In this document: positions 1 through 8,372 of the stretch, in pieces | Numbering within the stretch: position 1 is the first letter of the stretch | How the letters are laid out: each line of letters starts with the position of its first letter | Assembly (NCBI GenBank): GCA_021604865.1 | Contig: BQJU01000042.1 | Location: 1-60,855, forward strand | Source of the DNA: Saprospiraceae bacterium | Lineage (GTDB): Bacteria > Bacteroidota > Bacteroidia > Chitinophagales > Saprospiraceae | Reading direction: 5' to 3' | Length of the DNA: 60,855 nt | Made by a program: the position numbers and the translations under genes | The notes under the pieces: model-generated | What the model saw: the letters and a program-made list of their open reading frames with translations, nothing else | What the model was told of the DNA's origin: nothing | Databases searched by the model: none

Positions 1-140
1 TTACCCATTTGATGCGGCTCTTTTGCCACCAGCCGTCGTTACTCAAATCCTTGCGTAGTAGTGACTATGCGCGGTTTTCGCGCCTAGGTTGGCGGCAAAA
101 TAGCTCACCTGAAACAGACAACTTATTCTTCGCTGACCCC
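1..140. repeat. Partial copy of a ~159-bp inverted-repeat element
   Basis: This stretch matches the reverse complement of 43591-43749 with scattered mismatches. It ends with TTATTCTTCGCTGACCCC, the 18-base terminal inverted repeat of that element. The other terminus would lie just before base 1, so the copy is cut by the window edge. It contains a small GCGCGG/CCGCGC-type dyad. It encodes no convincing protein: an 83-codon frame on the minus strand runs through it but looks like nothing. It resembles a MITE or another small palindromic interspersed element. Confidence 0.8.
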
Positions 141-768
141 TTAGTGCAAGTCTTGAAGTCCAAAGGTTGACCCTCAGACATACACTTAAACAATCGTTGT
201 CTTGATATTGTGCCCTTATCGGTTTTGGGAGGCTTGAAACAGGAAAGCTAGCGGTTGGCTTCTTGGAAGTTTTCAGGTATAGAGGTCCATTCAAAGATAT
301 TAAATTTTTTAAAATAAAATAGCCCCGCCGATTGGCGGGGCATTTTAATCAGACAGTAACGTTCCTTTGTTAATGTCCCCCTTTCTATCTTTGAATAAGT
401 TATTCTCTACATTAATAAGACAAATGTAAATAAAAAAAATAAAAAATGGAACCCCATATTTGTGGGGTACCTAGTGTTAACCGATTTTTTTTGCCTATAA
501 AGGCAGTGTTTTCAAGGGGTAAGCATATTTAGGCTATGCTAAAATAGTATTTTGAAGGCCAAAATATCTTTTTTTTGGTTAACTATTTTGAGAAAAACTT
601 CACCTTTTCGAACTGATTGATGAGTTGTTGGTTTGAGAAGAATCGGAATTTTCACCTTTTTTCTTGATCAACTTCATTACTTCAGACAACAAAGCGATCT
701 GTACGCTCTTTCCTAAACAACTTATAATGCCAGATAATAAAACTGCCTTTTTTTAGTTAAAATCCTAG
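141..768. other. Gene-free stretch before the first gene
   Basis: I see no gene here. The stretch is A+T-rich and holds one strong hairpin, listed separately. No clear TAnnTTTG promoter box for the gene at 769 could be found. A poly-T-rich segment around 560-580 and another just before 769 are the only other features. Confidence 0.6.
322..346. terminator. Strong GC hairpin, probable bidirectional terminator
   Basis: Perfect 8-base arms GCCCCGCC and GGCGGGGC (322-329 and 334-341) enclose a 4-base loop. T-rich DNA follows on both strands: TTTT on the plus side, and a T-rich run on the minus side. No gene ending here is inside the window on the plus strand, so which transcript it ends is unknown. 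Confidence 0.7.
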
Positions 769-1995
769 ATGAAATTTTTAAAACAATACCCCATTGCCAT
801 TCTTTGGATAATAACATTTATCCATCCACCCGTTCAGGCGCAGAATCTCACTGGTGCCTGGCAAGGCATACTCACCCAGGAGCAATCACAGGATCATTTT
901 ACTTATCAGCTAGATTTGAAACAAGAAGCCAATTCCCTGAGTGGGACAGCCTGTTCTACAACAGCTGATGGTAGTGTGAAAGTTTGTTTCCTGCTAACCG
1001 GAATATGGGATAAAAAGGTTTTGATCCTTCAGGAAGTTCAACAAACGGAACCAGCACAACCCAAGTGGTGCCTAAAATACATGCAATTGTCGTTGTCCAA
1101 GAATGGAGACCGGGAAATTCTGGAAGGAGACTGGAAAGCTGACAACTGTCGGCCTGGCCACCTTCGATTGGAGCGGATAGTTAGTGGAGGACTAGAGGTT
1201 GAGGAAGAAATTCCATTCACGCAGATTGGTACCTGGACGGGCTATCTGAAACAGTCAGATCGAGGGTATGGTTTTTATTATGAAGTGACCTTGGACGAAG
1301 GTGGTCAGGGGCGATCAAATATTGTTTCAGAAGATAATGGTGGCAGCGCCTGGCATAATTTGCAGTGGACTTACGACCCCAAATCAAAACAGATAGAAAT
1401 ACAAGAACAAGGTGTGCTCGAAAAAACAGATCCGCGATGGAAATGGTGCATAAAATCGGGAATCTTTGAATTGGAGAGAGTAGATATGGCCTACCAACTA
1501 AAAGGAAACTGGTCAGGATATTTAGAGGGATTTACTCCTGAAGAAGGCGGTTGTGCCCCTGGGAGCGTTTTTTTAGAAAAGCCAATTCTTACCCAGCAAG
1601 TGGTGCAAAAAATCGAACAGAATTATATACAATACACCAACAAAAACCAGCGGCAGGTTAAGGTAGATCGAGTCATTGAGGTGCAAAATGAAAATATTCG
1701 TATCAAGGTTTGGGATAATGGTACGGTAGACGGAGATGTTGTGACCATTTTTTTAAACGGAGAGCAATTGCTACACAATTTCAGAGTGAGTAAACGAAAG
1801 TGGACCAAAGCCATCAAACTCAATAAAGCCGATAATTTTCTCATCCTTCACGCGGAAGACCTCGGTGAAATCACACCCAACACGGTTGCCGTTTCTATTG
1901 ATGATGGAGTGAAAGAGAAAATCGTCCTTGTCAGTTCTGACCTGAAAACGAGTGGTGCGATAATGATCCGCAAGTTTCGGTTTGAGGGAAATTAG
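769..1995 (+). CDS. Secreted protein with duplicated beta domain, unknown function
   Basis: This 408-residue protein starts with a signal peptide (basic start, hydrophobic stretch, cut probably after VQAQ near residue 25), so it is exported. Residues about 27-135 and 151-268 look like two copies of one module. Both open with G-x-W-x-G-x-L and have a W-C pair in the middle (KWCLK in the first, KWCIK in the second). Both end with a Cys-x-P-G-x-hydrophobic-x-L-E pattern. The last ~120 residues form a third region (DNGTVDGD, LILHAEDLG) that looks beta-rich. I recognise no enzyme motif. It converges on the symporter gene, with a gap of only 17 bases. The function is unknown; a cell-surface or periplasmic binding protein is possible. 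Confidence 0.85.
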   Translation: MKFLKQYPIAILWIITFIHPPVQAQNLTGAWQGILTQEQSQDHFTYQLDLKQEANSLSGTACSTTADGSVKVCFLLTGIWDKKVLILQEVQQTEPAQPKWCLKYMQLSLSKNGDREILEGDWKADNCRPGHLRLERIVSGGLEVEEEIPFTQIGTWTGYLKQSDRGYGFYYEVTLDEGGQGRSNIVSEDNGGSAWHNLQWTYDPKSKQIEIQEQGVLEKTDPRWKWCIKSGIFELERVDMAYQLKGNWSGYLEGFTPEEGGCAPGSVFLEKPILTQQVVQKIEQNYIQYTNKNQRQVKVDRVIEVQNENIRIKVWDNGTVDGDVVTIFLNGEQLLHNFRVSKRKWTKAIKLNKADNFLILHAEDLGEITPNTVAVSIDDGVKEKIVLVSSDLKTSGAIMIRKFRFEGN

Positions 1996-2012
1996 ACTCC
2001 TTTTATACGTAA

Positions 2013-3605
2013 TTATGCCATTTTCTGTAACGGAATAGGTGGACTTAGTTGCTGTGTCAGCCGGGATACAACAAGCATGCTGGTCAATCCTGAAACCATA
2101 GCCAGGGTTCGGAAAGGGAATAATACAACACCATCTTCTATCATCGGATAAGGGAGTAGAATCGGAATACCCAGCGTAGCATCTCCGCCGCCAAAACGCA
2201 GGATAAAGGCCACAGAAAAGCCGGTGATCACACCAATCCGATTGGCCTTTGGATCAAACAATGCGCACGCCAAGGCTGGAAAAAGCAGGCAGTAAACAAA
2301 ATCACTGCACAAAAACCACAATTCATATACACTATTGATATTGAGGGCCAGCAGGAGGGCCGTAATCCCAACAATCCAGATACACCTCCGGATGATTTTT
2401 TGTAGGTGATCGGGAGAGCTTTTAGGTTTAATCAGTGGGCGGTATATATTCCAGGCAGTCATCGAGGATGCAGAGAGGATAGAGGAATCAACCGACGACA
2501 TGACTGCCGCTGCTATGGCTCCCAGACCTATTGTGGCAACTATGGGATTGGTTAAATGCCGGACTACCCAGGGTAGGGTAGTGGCTGCATCCGGCGGCGG
2601 GGCGACACCAAAACTACTCCAATCAGCTACCCCTCCAATCATGCCTATAATCACCGGAGGAATGGCTGCTACCAGACAAACCAAACCGGCCAGTATAGAG
2701 AGGCGTACAGCTACTTTAGCGTTTTTTGCCGCTAGCACCCGTTGAAAATAAACCTGCCATGGAATGCCTCCAAAAATCAACAATAGGGCAAAATCCCACC
2801 ATTGCCAATAATAGCTGCCCAATGCTTCACGACTGGGGAAAAGGCTTGCTGCTGCGCCCATTTTAAGGTTATAGGCTTCAGAAACAACATCCCAGCCGCC
2901 CACCTTTTCCAGGGCAAAAGGGATAACTAGAAAAAGGCCAAAGAGCAAAATCGCCATTTGAAAAAGATCAGTCAACGCAACTGCCCAAAGCCCGCCAAGG
3001 GCGGTGTAAGCAATGGCAATAAATGCCGAAATCAGGATAGCAGTGGTATTGTCCAACCCGATCACGGTACCGAAGGTGGTGCCCAGAGCTGTCAATATCG
3101 CTGCCGTCCAGAATATTTCGCCGGTAAGTGCAGGTATATAAAGGACGGCTGCCATGCGTTGACCGTAGCGTTGATGCAAAGGATCGAGCATGGTTTTAAA
3201 ACCAAAACGGCGCATCTTTCCGGCAAAAAACAAACCACCCAATATAAGACTCAAAGCATAACCCCAGGGAGCCTGTACCCAGACCAGTCCTGCTGAGGCG
3301 GTATATTCCGCAGTGCCGTTGATATAACCTCCGCCCACCCAGGTGGCGCTCATAGTAAAAATGGCAATGCCGAGAGGGAGGGTACGCCCGGCCAGCATTA
3401 CCCCGTCAATATTATCCGATTTGAATCTTCGGGCAGCGTAGGCGCCTAGAAAAAAGACGATTCCATAAAACAAGATCATAGAAAGGTAAGCGCCCCAGTT
3501 GATGGCTTTACCGGATAGTTGAAAACCAATACCAATCAGAATGAGGGCCAGCATTAGGAGTAGAGATGGGATTAGGGCTTTTCGTTCAGGTACTTTTATC
3601 ATCAA
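2013..3605 (-). CDS. Sodium:solute symporter, choline-transporter-like
   Basis: This 530-residue integral membrane protein has about 13 hydrophobic segments and belongs to the SSS (SLC5) family. The stretch ATWVGGGYINGTAEY and the following G-rich helices resemble eukaryotic high-affinity choline transporters (CHT/SLC5A7) more than sugar or proline carriers. It would use the Na+ gradient to import a small solute across the inner membrane. The neighbour starting on the other strand is phosphatidylcholine synthase, which consumes choline, so choline is the likely substrate. This is inferred from context and resemblance. The start MMIKVPE is followed directly by the first membrane helix. Length is normal for the family. 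Confidence 0.88.
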   Translation of the reverse strand: MMIKVPERKALIPSLLLMLALILIGIGFQLSGKAINWGAYLSMILFYGIVFFLGAYAARRFKSDNIDGVMLAGRTLPLGIAIFTMSATWVGGGYINGTAEYTASAGLVWVQAPWGYALSLILGGLFFAGKMRRFGFKTMLDPLHQRYGQRMAAVLYIPALTGEIFWTAAILTALGTTFGTVIGLDNTTAILISAFIAIAYTALGGLWAVALTDLFQMAILLFGLFLVIPFALEKVGGWDVVSEAYNLKMGAAASLFPSREALGSYYWQWWDFALLLIFGGIPWQVYFQRVLAAKNAKVAVRLSILAGLVCLVAAIPPVIIGMIGGVADWSSFGVAPPPDAATTLPWVVRHLTNPIVATIGLGAIAAAVMSSVDSSILSASSMTAWNIYRPLIKPKSSPDHLQKIIRRCIWIVGITALLLALNINSVYELWFLCSDFVYCLLFPALACALFDPKANRIGVITGFSVAFILRFGGGDATLGIPILLPYPMIEDGVVLFPFRTLAMVSGLTSMLVVSRLTQQLSPPIPLQKMA

Positions 3606-3682
3606 ATAGTGGTTCTATGGTTGATTTTGCTAAATTTACCCACAAGGGTAACCTTGCAATTACAGCAAATATATTAAGCGAT

Positions 3683-4402
3683 ATGCAAAGACCAACTCAA
3701 TTGCATCAAAAAGTCCTGGCTTGGGCCGTGCACCTGTTTACTGCTAGTGGCCTTTTGGCTGGGTTCATGGCCATTCTGGCTATCAATGAAGCGCATTACC
3801 GGGAGGCTATGGTTTGGTTATTGGTTGCCTTGTTCATTGATGGCATCGATGGTACTTTTGCCAGATGGCTAAAGGTAAAAGAAGTCTTACCAAAGGTAGA
3901 TGGCAAAAATATAGATTATGTCATTGATTTTGCTACTTACGCCATTATACCAGCCTATATGATCAATCAGATCGGGCTGGTTCCGGAATCCATGAATCTT
4001 GCTGCTACCTTCCTAATTCTGTTGGTATCTGCCATTTATTATGGCATAGAGGGTATGGTATCGGAAGACTATTACTTCGTTGGCTTTCCGGTATTGTGGA
4101 ACATGGTCGCTTTTGTTTTGATTTTTTTAGTCGACTTTTCTCCGATGATGAATTTGATGGCTATTCTGTTTTTTGCCACCCTTCATTTTGTACCGCTCAA
4201 ATTTGCATATCCCAGCCGCTCAAGCCCCTATTTCTGGCCTACCCTGTTGGCCTCTATCTTATTTCTGGGCGCATTGGTCGGCATCCTTTGGATTTTCCCG
4301 GAAAGGAACGGTTGGCTTAATGGTATGGTGTACCTGGCTATCGCTTATTTTGGGGTACATTCTTTGGTGGTGACTTTTGGAGGGATGAAGGGGAAAAAGT
4401 GA
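3683..4402 (+). CDS. pcs: Phosphatidylcholine synthase (CDP-diacylglycerol:choline type)
   Basis: This is a membrane CDP-alcohol phosphatidyltransferase of ~239 residues. The family motif D-G-x2-A-R-x-G-x3-D-x3-D appears in extended form: DGIDGTFARW, then DGKNIDYVIDFATY. That spacing and the later GMVSEDYYFVGFP stretch are typical of bacterial Pcs, which joins choline directly to CDP-diacylglycerol. The open frame extends upstream to 3566, but that would overlap the divergent symporter. The ATG at 3683 (MQRPTQ), just before the first conserved residues, is chosen. The divergent choline-type symporter supplies a plausible substrate. It converges with the CAP lipoprotein gene. Confidence 0.87.
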   Translation: MQRPTQLHQKVLAWAVHLFTASGLLAGFMAILAINEAHYREAMVWLLVALFIDGIDGTFARWLKVKEVLPKVDGKNIDYVIDFATYAIIPAYMINQIGLVPESMNLAATFLILLVSAIYYGIEGMVSEDYYFVGFPVLWNMVAFVLIFLVDFSPMMNLMAILFFATLHFVPLKFAYPSRSSPYFWPTLLASILFLGALVGILWIFPERNGWLNGMVYLAIAYFGVHSLVVTFGGMKGKK

Positions 4403-4425
4403 GTGCCCTACTAAAGCCCCTTCCC

Positions 4426-4947
4426 TTACCTCGGCTTCCCCAAATCCTGTACCCAATACGTTCCTTTTCTGGCGGCACCCATTTCTGTAAAACTAGCATT
4501 CATAATATTTCTGCAATGGCCTTCGCTATTGATCCAGGCGTCTACAGCCGCTTCGATACCGGAGTACCCAAAGGCAATGTTTTCACCTACACTTTGCCAG
4601 TTGTACCCCGCATCAGTTACCCTGGTGGAGCTACTGCTACCATCAGAGCCAGTGTGGCTGAAAAAGCCATTATTGCCCATGTCATTAGCATGTCGTTGGG
4701 CTGCATTGCTCAATAAATCATCCCATTGGAGGGGGGCTGCTGGTGGCATAAATCGTACTCCACAAGTACATCCACTTTCCCGATAGGCATTAACTGCATC
4801 AAGGAAGGCCAGTGCAAATTCATCTGTAGTCGTTGTTTGTCCCGGTTCATCCGGGATGTTGTCCTGAAAGCTATCCGGGGCACAGGAACTCATAGAAATA
4901 AATAGGGCGCACCAGAAGAAGTATTGTAACGATCGTTGCTTTTTCAT
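4426..4947 (-). CDS. CAP-domain (SCP/PR-1) lipoprotein
   Basis: This 173-residue protein has a lipoprotein signal: a basic start, a hydrophobic core, then SMSSC with Cys near residue 22. The rest is one CAP domain: FLDAVNAYRESG, LQWDDLLSNAAQRHANDM, FFSHTGSDG, SVGENIAFG, and INSEGHCRNIMNASFTEMG. The His, Glu and His positions usual for the CAP cavity are present. Bacterial members are extracytoplasmic and their exact activity is mostly unknown. It stands alone and converges with pcs, 23 bases apart. Confidence 0.9.
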   Translation of the reverse strand: MKKQRSLQYFFWCALFISMSSCAPDSFQDNIPDEPGQTTTTDEFALAFLDAVNAYRESGCTCGVRFMPPAAPLQWDDLLSNAAQRHANDMGNNGFFSHTGSDGSSSSTRVTDAGYNWQSVGENIAFGYSGIEAAVDAWINSEGHCRNIMNASFTEMGAARKGTYWVQDLGKPR

Positions 4948-5634
4948 GTTTAGAAATCGTTTTTAGATTGAAGATTATTATATCTGTGCTTAATTTTTGA
5001 GGAAGTTTAACGTTGGTGAAAATTTTGATATAAAGAGAAGGAAGAGAGAGTAGGGGGGGCAAGAAAAGTGCTTTCGACCATTGCCAGGTCCGCCTTTCTA
5101 TCAGCATAATAATATTTTCTATGTAAACAACTTGTTAATGGAAATTAATTGCTGAAATGATAGGAAATTAAGTTATTTTCTTTTGATTAATGAATTTTTT
5201 ATTTAAATTGAGGTACAAATGAAAAGTACCCATTTTTTACCCAAAAAATCATTGATATGAAATTCTCATCTTCGTAATTTCCTGACCTTAATTTGACTTT
5301 CCAATTTCCTTCTTTTGCAAAAGAGAAGGCCTGGTGAATGTTTAGCTGCATTAATATCAAGTTGCTTATGTAGCCTGATTATTAGGAGTTTAGATAGTTG
5401 TTTAACGTTCCAGAGAAAGTGTTCCCAATAAAAAAAAGCTGGCCCTTTGTAGGCTGGTAACTGGTGGCAAATATCAGCAAGCTATTTTGTGTTCTTGCTG
5501 ATGTGACTTTTATTTTCAAGCTTGATAACCAGTTTGAATTATTTGTGTTAAATTGTACAACACGAAGGTGAAGTCTTTTGCCTAAAGATAATGTAAACAG
5601 TCGTATTTTTTTAATAAACTTTTAAATACAAAGA
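4948..5634. other. Long gene-free stretch
   Basis: This stretch is 687 bases of strongly A+T-rich DNA. No reading frame with protein-like composition was found on either strand; a 78-codon minus-strand frame at 4871-5107 overlaps the lipoprotein start and looks random. No hairpin terminator and no clean TAnnTTTG box was identified. The sequence TTATTTGTGTT near 5538 is only a weak resemblance to a -7 box for the gene at 5635. Confidence 0.5.
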
Positions 5635-5925
5635 ATGGCAAACGCAAGCCCACAAACTGTCCCGCAGGGACTAGCAAGATCAGCCCAGGCGCTGGCTGCA
5701 GCAAAAATGGAAATCGCAACCGATTGTTGGTTGGAATTAGTAGCCTATCCAGCCGGTACTGCCAGAAGTTTATGGTTGAAGACCGCCTCTGGTTGGAAAA
5801 ATCACGATGATCCAACTCCAAATGTTGAAGCTGCCGTAATGGAAGCCTGTAAAAATGACAACTATGAAATCCGGGTGTGGTTTGACGGCAGTAAGGTTGT
5901 TGGATTGGTGGTGAATTCTAAGTAA
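5635..5925 (+). CDS. Small soluble protein, unknown
   Basis: This 96-residue protein has no signal peptide or membrane segment. It begins MANASPQTVPQG and is rich in Ala and Trp (WLELVAYP, SLWLKTASGW, VWFDGSKVVG), with two cysteines. The alternation in the second half suggests a small alpha/beta fold. I do not recognise a family. It lies 580 bases upstream of the first eCIS gene on the same strand, with a repeat element between, so a link to the eCIS is possible but not shown. The composition looks like a real gene: few rare patterns and a clean start. Confidence 0.65.
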   Translation: MANASPQTVPQGLARSAQALAAAKMEIATDCWLELVAYPAGTARSLWLKTASGWKNHDDPTPNVEAAVMEACKNDNYEIRVWFDGSKVVGLVVNSK

Positions 5926-6027
5926 TTTGCGAACCAGATAGATTTCGATTTTTTAGTATTGGAATTTTGTATACATTCTTTCCTGTTTTAAGGTGAAGAA
6001 AGGCCAAGCCTTTGCCTAAGAGCATGT

Positions 6028-6187
6028 TAGGAGGCCAACCATTTGGCTGCAAAGGATCCCTTTTTCGATGATACTTCGTTACTTTTTTTGTCCGTACCTT
6101 TGGGTATGAACTTCAAAAAAAGCCTTGTTTCATCAAAAAAATGATTCCAGCTCGGCCGGGACTACAAAAGCCGACCTCCAAACAAGC
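6028..6187. repeat. Dispersed intergenic repeat, copy A
   Basis: The left end has GGAGGCCAAC and the right end GACCTCCAAACAAGC, an imperfect inverted pair. The inside holds GCAAAGGATCCCTTTTTCGA, then GATACTTCGTTACTTT and GTACCTTTGG. The same blocks recur at 49832-50010 and 53378-53604, and as end fragments near 54313, 57009 and 60282. No protein is encoded. Confidence 0.75.
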
Positions 6188-6503
6188 TCTCAACCTAGGC
6201 AGTTGAAATCGCAATCTTTACAAATTAGTGCAAAGCAGGTTTGGTGAGCGGTGACAAACCAGCCTGACCTCTTTGTAAATATCAGTTATTGCTATAACAT
6301 TAGCAATGCTATAATCTTTTTGATGGTAATAAGTTGGAGCAGCTTGCTAAACTGTACTCAGTTTGGACTGGATTTCTATTGCTTGTAACAATTTGGAAAC
6401 GTAACAATTGTACGATATAGTATATAGTATCATTTCTTGAATTGTCGTGGTTCAGGCAGGCGATGTATTGTCTGATTCTATTAAAATAAAACCTACAATT
6501 TTC
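6188..6503. other. Leader region of the eCIS cluster, no gene seen
   Basis: This gene-free A+T-rich stretch lies before the first eCIS gene. It presumably holds the main eCIS promoter, but I found no confident TAnnTTTG box; GTAACAATTTGG near 6385 is the closest and has the wrong spacing inside the box. A GTG at 6447 opens the frame of the cap gene but is a less likely start than the ATG at 6504. Confidence 0.4.
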
Positions 6504-7112
6504 ATGATTTTTGAAGCACTTTCCATGATTCGATCAGAGCTCGGAGCTTATATTGCCTCACTAGGCGACGGAGGTGCACAGACAGATGTGGTGTTGGGGA
6601 ATATTTCTTTGTTGGAAAGTAATGATACGGATTCCATTAAGGATAGAGTGGTGATTACGCTGGTAAACGCTGAAGAAGAAAGTGCCCTAAAAAACTCAAA
6701 TGGTTTTCACCGAGCGAATGGAGGGCGGATGACAGTCGAAAACCCGCCTATATATTTGAATTTATACCTTCTATTTTCGGCAAATTGGCCAGATGGCTAT
6801 GATACTGCTATTCACCGGCTATCCAATATTATCGAGTTTTTTCAAGGTAAAAACATATTCACCGTTCAAAATTCTCCGAATAGTGTGGATACACTAAACA
6901 CTATCGACCCAGACATTGTCGACCTTAGGCTAATCCTGAATATGTATACCATGACTTTTGAACAAATCAATCACTTGTGGGGCTCCTTGGGTGGGAAGCA
7001 AATTCCATTTGTCATGTACAAAATGCGTCTGGTTAAGGAACATTCCAGCAAAATCCTTAGAGAAGGTAGGGTGATTGAAAGAACTCAAACGAATACAGGA
7101 GTAACAGAATAA
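6504..7112 (+). CDS. DUF4255 / Pvc16 N-terminal family protein, eCIS tail cap
   Basis: This ~202-residue protein matches the DUF4255 pattern. It opens MIFEALSMIRSEL, then shows VVLGNIS, DRVVITLVNAEEE, NPPIYLNLYLLFSA and IIEFFQGKNIF. In Afp and PVC particles the corresponding protein (Afp16/Pvc16) caps the end of the sheath-tube and ends elongation. The frame is open from a GTG at 6447, but the family starts at MIFE, so 6504 is preferred. It is the first gene of the eCIS run; in Afp-type clusters it is usually last. The next gene follows after 16 bases. Confidence 0.85.
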   Translation: MIFEALSMIRSELGAYIASLGDGGAQTDVVLGNISLLESNDTDSIKDRVVITLVNAEEESALKNSNGFHRANGGRMTVENPPIYLNLYLLFSANWPDGYDTAIHRLSNIIEFFQGKNIFTVQNSPNSVDTLNTIDPDIVDLRLILNMYTMTFEQINHLWGSLGGKQIPFVMYKMRLVKEHSSKILREGRVIERTQTNTGVTE

Positions 7113-7128
7113 AATAAAACATTCACGA

Positions 7129-8355
7129 ATGACTCAATTGTTTGCAAGACTCTTCGAAGTTCGTATCTGGCATGATTATTTATTCCTCGAGAATAGTATT
7201 CCCGAGCATATCCCTGCTGAATACAAGGCAAATGAATTGATCAATATCGTTCCTTCAAAACGGACAAGAGATATTCTCAAGGCATACAATCTTATTTATA
7301 AACCTACACAAGCTGGATTTTTGATTGTTTCGAGAATTCAGGAAGGGGAGTTCAATCAGACATTTACACAATTTGATGAGAGAATAAAATTAACTTTTTA
7401 TATCCAAATAAAACATCCGAGCTTTTCCATTTTCACCAATCAATCATTGCAGAATTTTACCAATCAATTGTTTTATTTTGACAATCTGGAAGCGAATACT
7501 ATTGATATAAATGGAAGATCCCATCACTTTATTTCTAATCCGATACCGGGTTTTAATGCCGACCATATATATAATATGGGTGATCTGGTTAGGGAGCAAA
7601 ACGATGTCTTTGAAGTGATTGATATTCCGATTATAGAGGCTCCGATATCAAATGTTGTACAGGATACCTGGGCACAGGCAAAAAATACTCAATACATTAC
7701 AAACTCCGATCGTGTACCTTATGGTGCGGGTGTGTTTCGTTTTAACGGCCCAAATCAAAACCCTGGACAGGAAGCTTTATTTAGTGTGAAGAACCAGTTC
7801 GGAGAAAATATCGAACTAGGGTTGCAAAACATTCCGGGGGAGGAAATTCCTAGTGAAAAAGCAGTTTATCCGAATGATCCTGAGGTGAATCTGAAGCATA
7901 GTCTTTTCTTCGGTGGCAAGACCGAAGCGTTATATTCCATATTTCTAAATAATGAGGATCTGGGACCTTTTTATGTACTGCCAGCCAGGGAAAATATTAC
8001 TCCATTGGGCGTGATTGAATTATTTCACACGCCTCCTACGGAAAATGAAGATATTCCGGCGGTGCCAGCCCATTTCGGTTTTATTGATATCGGACCAGAT
8101 CCTGAAAATCCACTTTCTATTCCAAGGGGTATTGTCTATAACTTGCATTTCAAAAGTAGAATGACATTTCGTCGCTTTATTTCCTCAAGCCAGGTGAATA
8201 TTTACGACCGGCCCCTGCCACTGAGTCGGGCGTTCGCGGGGGTAATAATCAATGGAAAAAAAATGCCTGACCCCGACGTGTTAGATATTCAAAGAGAAGT
8301 GGATGTGGTTGACAACCAGACCAGAGAAAGATATTTTTCGAACGTTTACATTTAA
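7129..8355 (+). CDS. Unknown protein of the eCIS cluster
   Basis: This 408-residue soluble protein has no signal peptide and no recognised motif. It opens MTQLFARLFEVRIWHDYLF and looks beta-rich, with many alternating hydrophobic and polar residues. Short loops rich in Asn, Pro and Gly occur in the middle (YGAGVFRFNG near residue 200). The C-terminal third (LHFKSRMTFRRFISSS and onward) is better packed. Its position between the cap and sheath genes, 16 and 17 bases from them, implies a structural or assembly role, perhaps at the cap end of the particle. This is inferred from position only. Confidence 0.7.
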   Translation: MTQLFARLFEVRIWHDYLFLENSIPEHIPAEYKANELINIVPSKRTRDILKAYNLIYKPTQAGFLIVSRIQEGEFNQTFTQFDERIKLTFYIQIKHPSFSIFTNQSLQNFTNQLFYFDNLEANTIDINGRSHHFISNPIPGFNADHIYNMGDLVREQNDVFEVIDIPIIEAPISNVVQDTWAQAKNTQYITNSDRVPYGAGVFRFNGPNQNPGQEALFSVKNQFGENIELGLQNIPGEEIPSEKAVYPNDPEVNLKHSLFFGGKTEALYSIFLNNEDLGPFYVLPARENITPLGVIELFHTPPTENEDIPAVPAHFGFIDIGPDPENPLSIPRGIVYNLHFKSRMTFRRFISSSQVNIYDRPLPLSRAFAGVIINGKKMPDPDVLDIQREVDVVDNQTRERYFSNVYI

Positions 8356-8372
8356 TAAACTAATTTATAATT

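Noticed and set aside
43-294. 83-codon minus-strand frame at the window start
   Set aside because: It runs through the MITE-like element and unrelated DNA and has no protein-like pattern.
3566-3682. Upstream extension of phosphatidylcholine synthase
   Set aside because: It would overlap the divergent symporter start, and the added residues do not fit the family.
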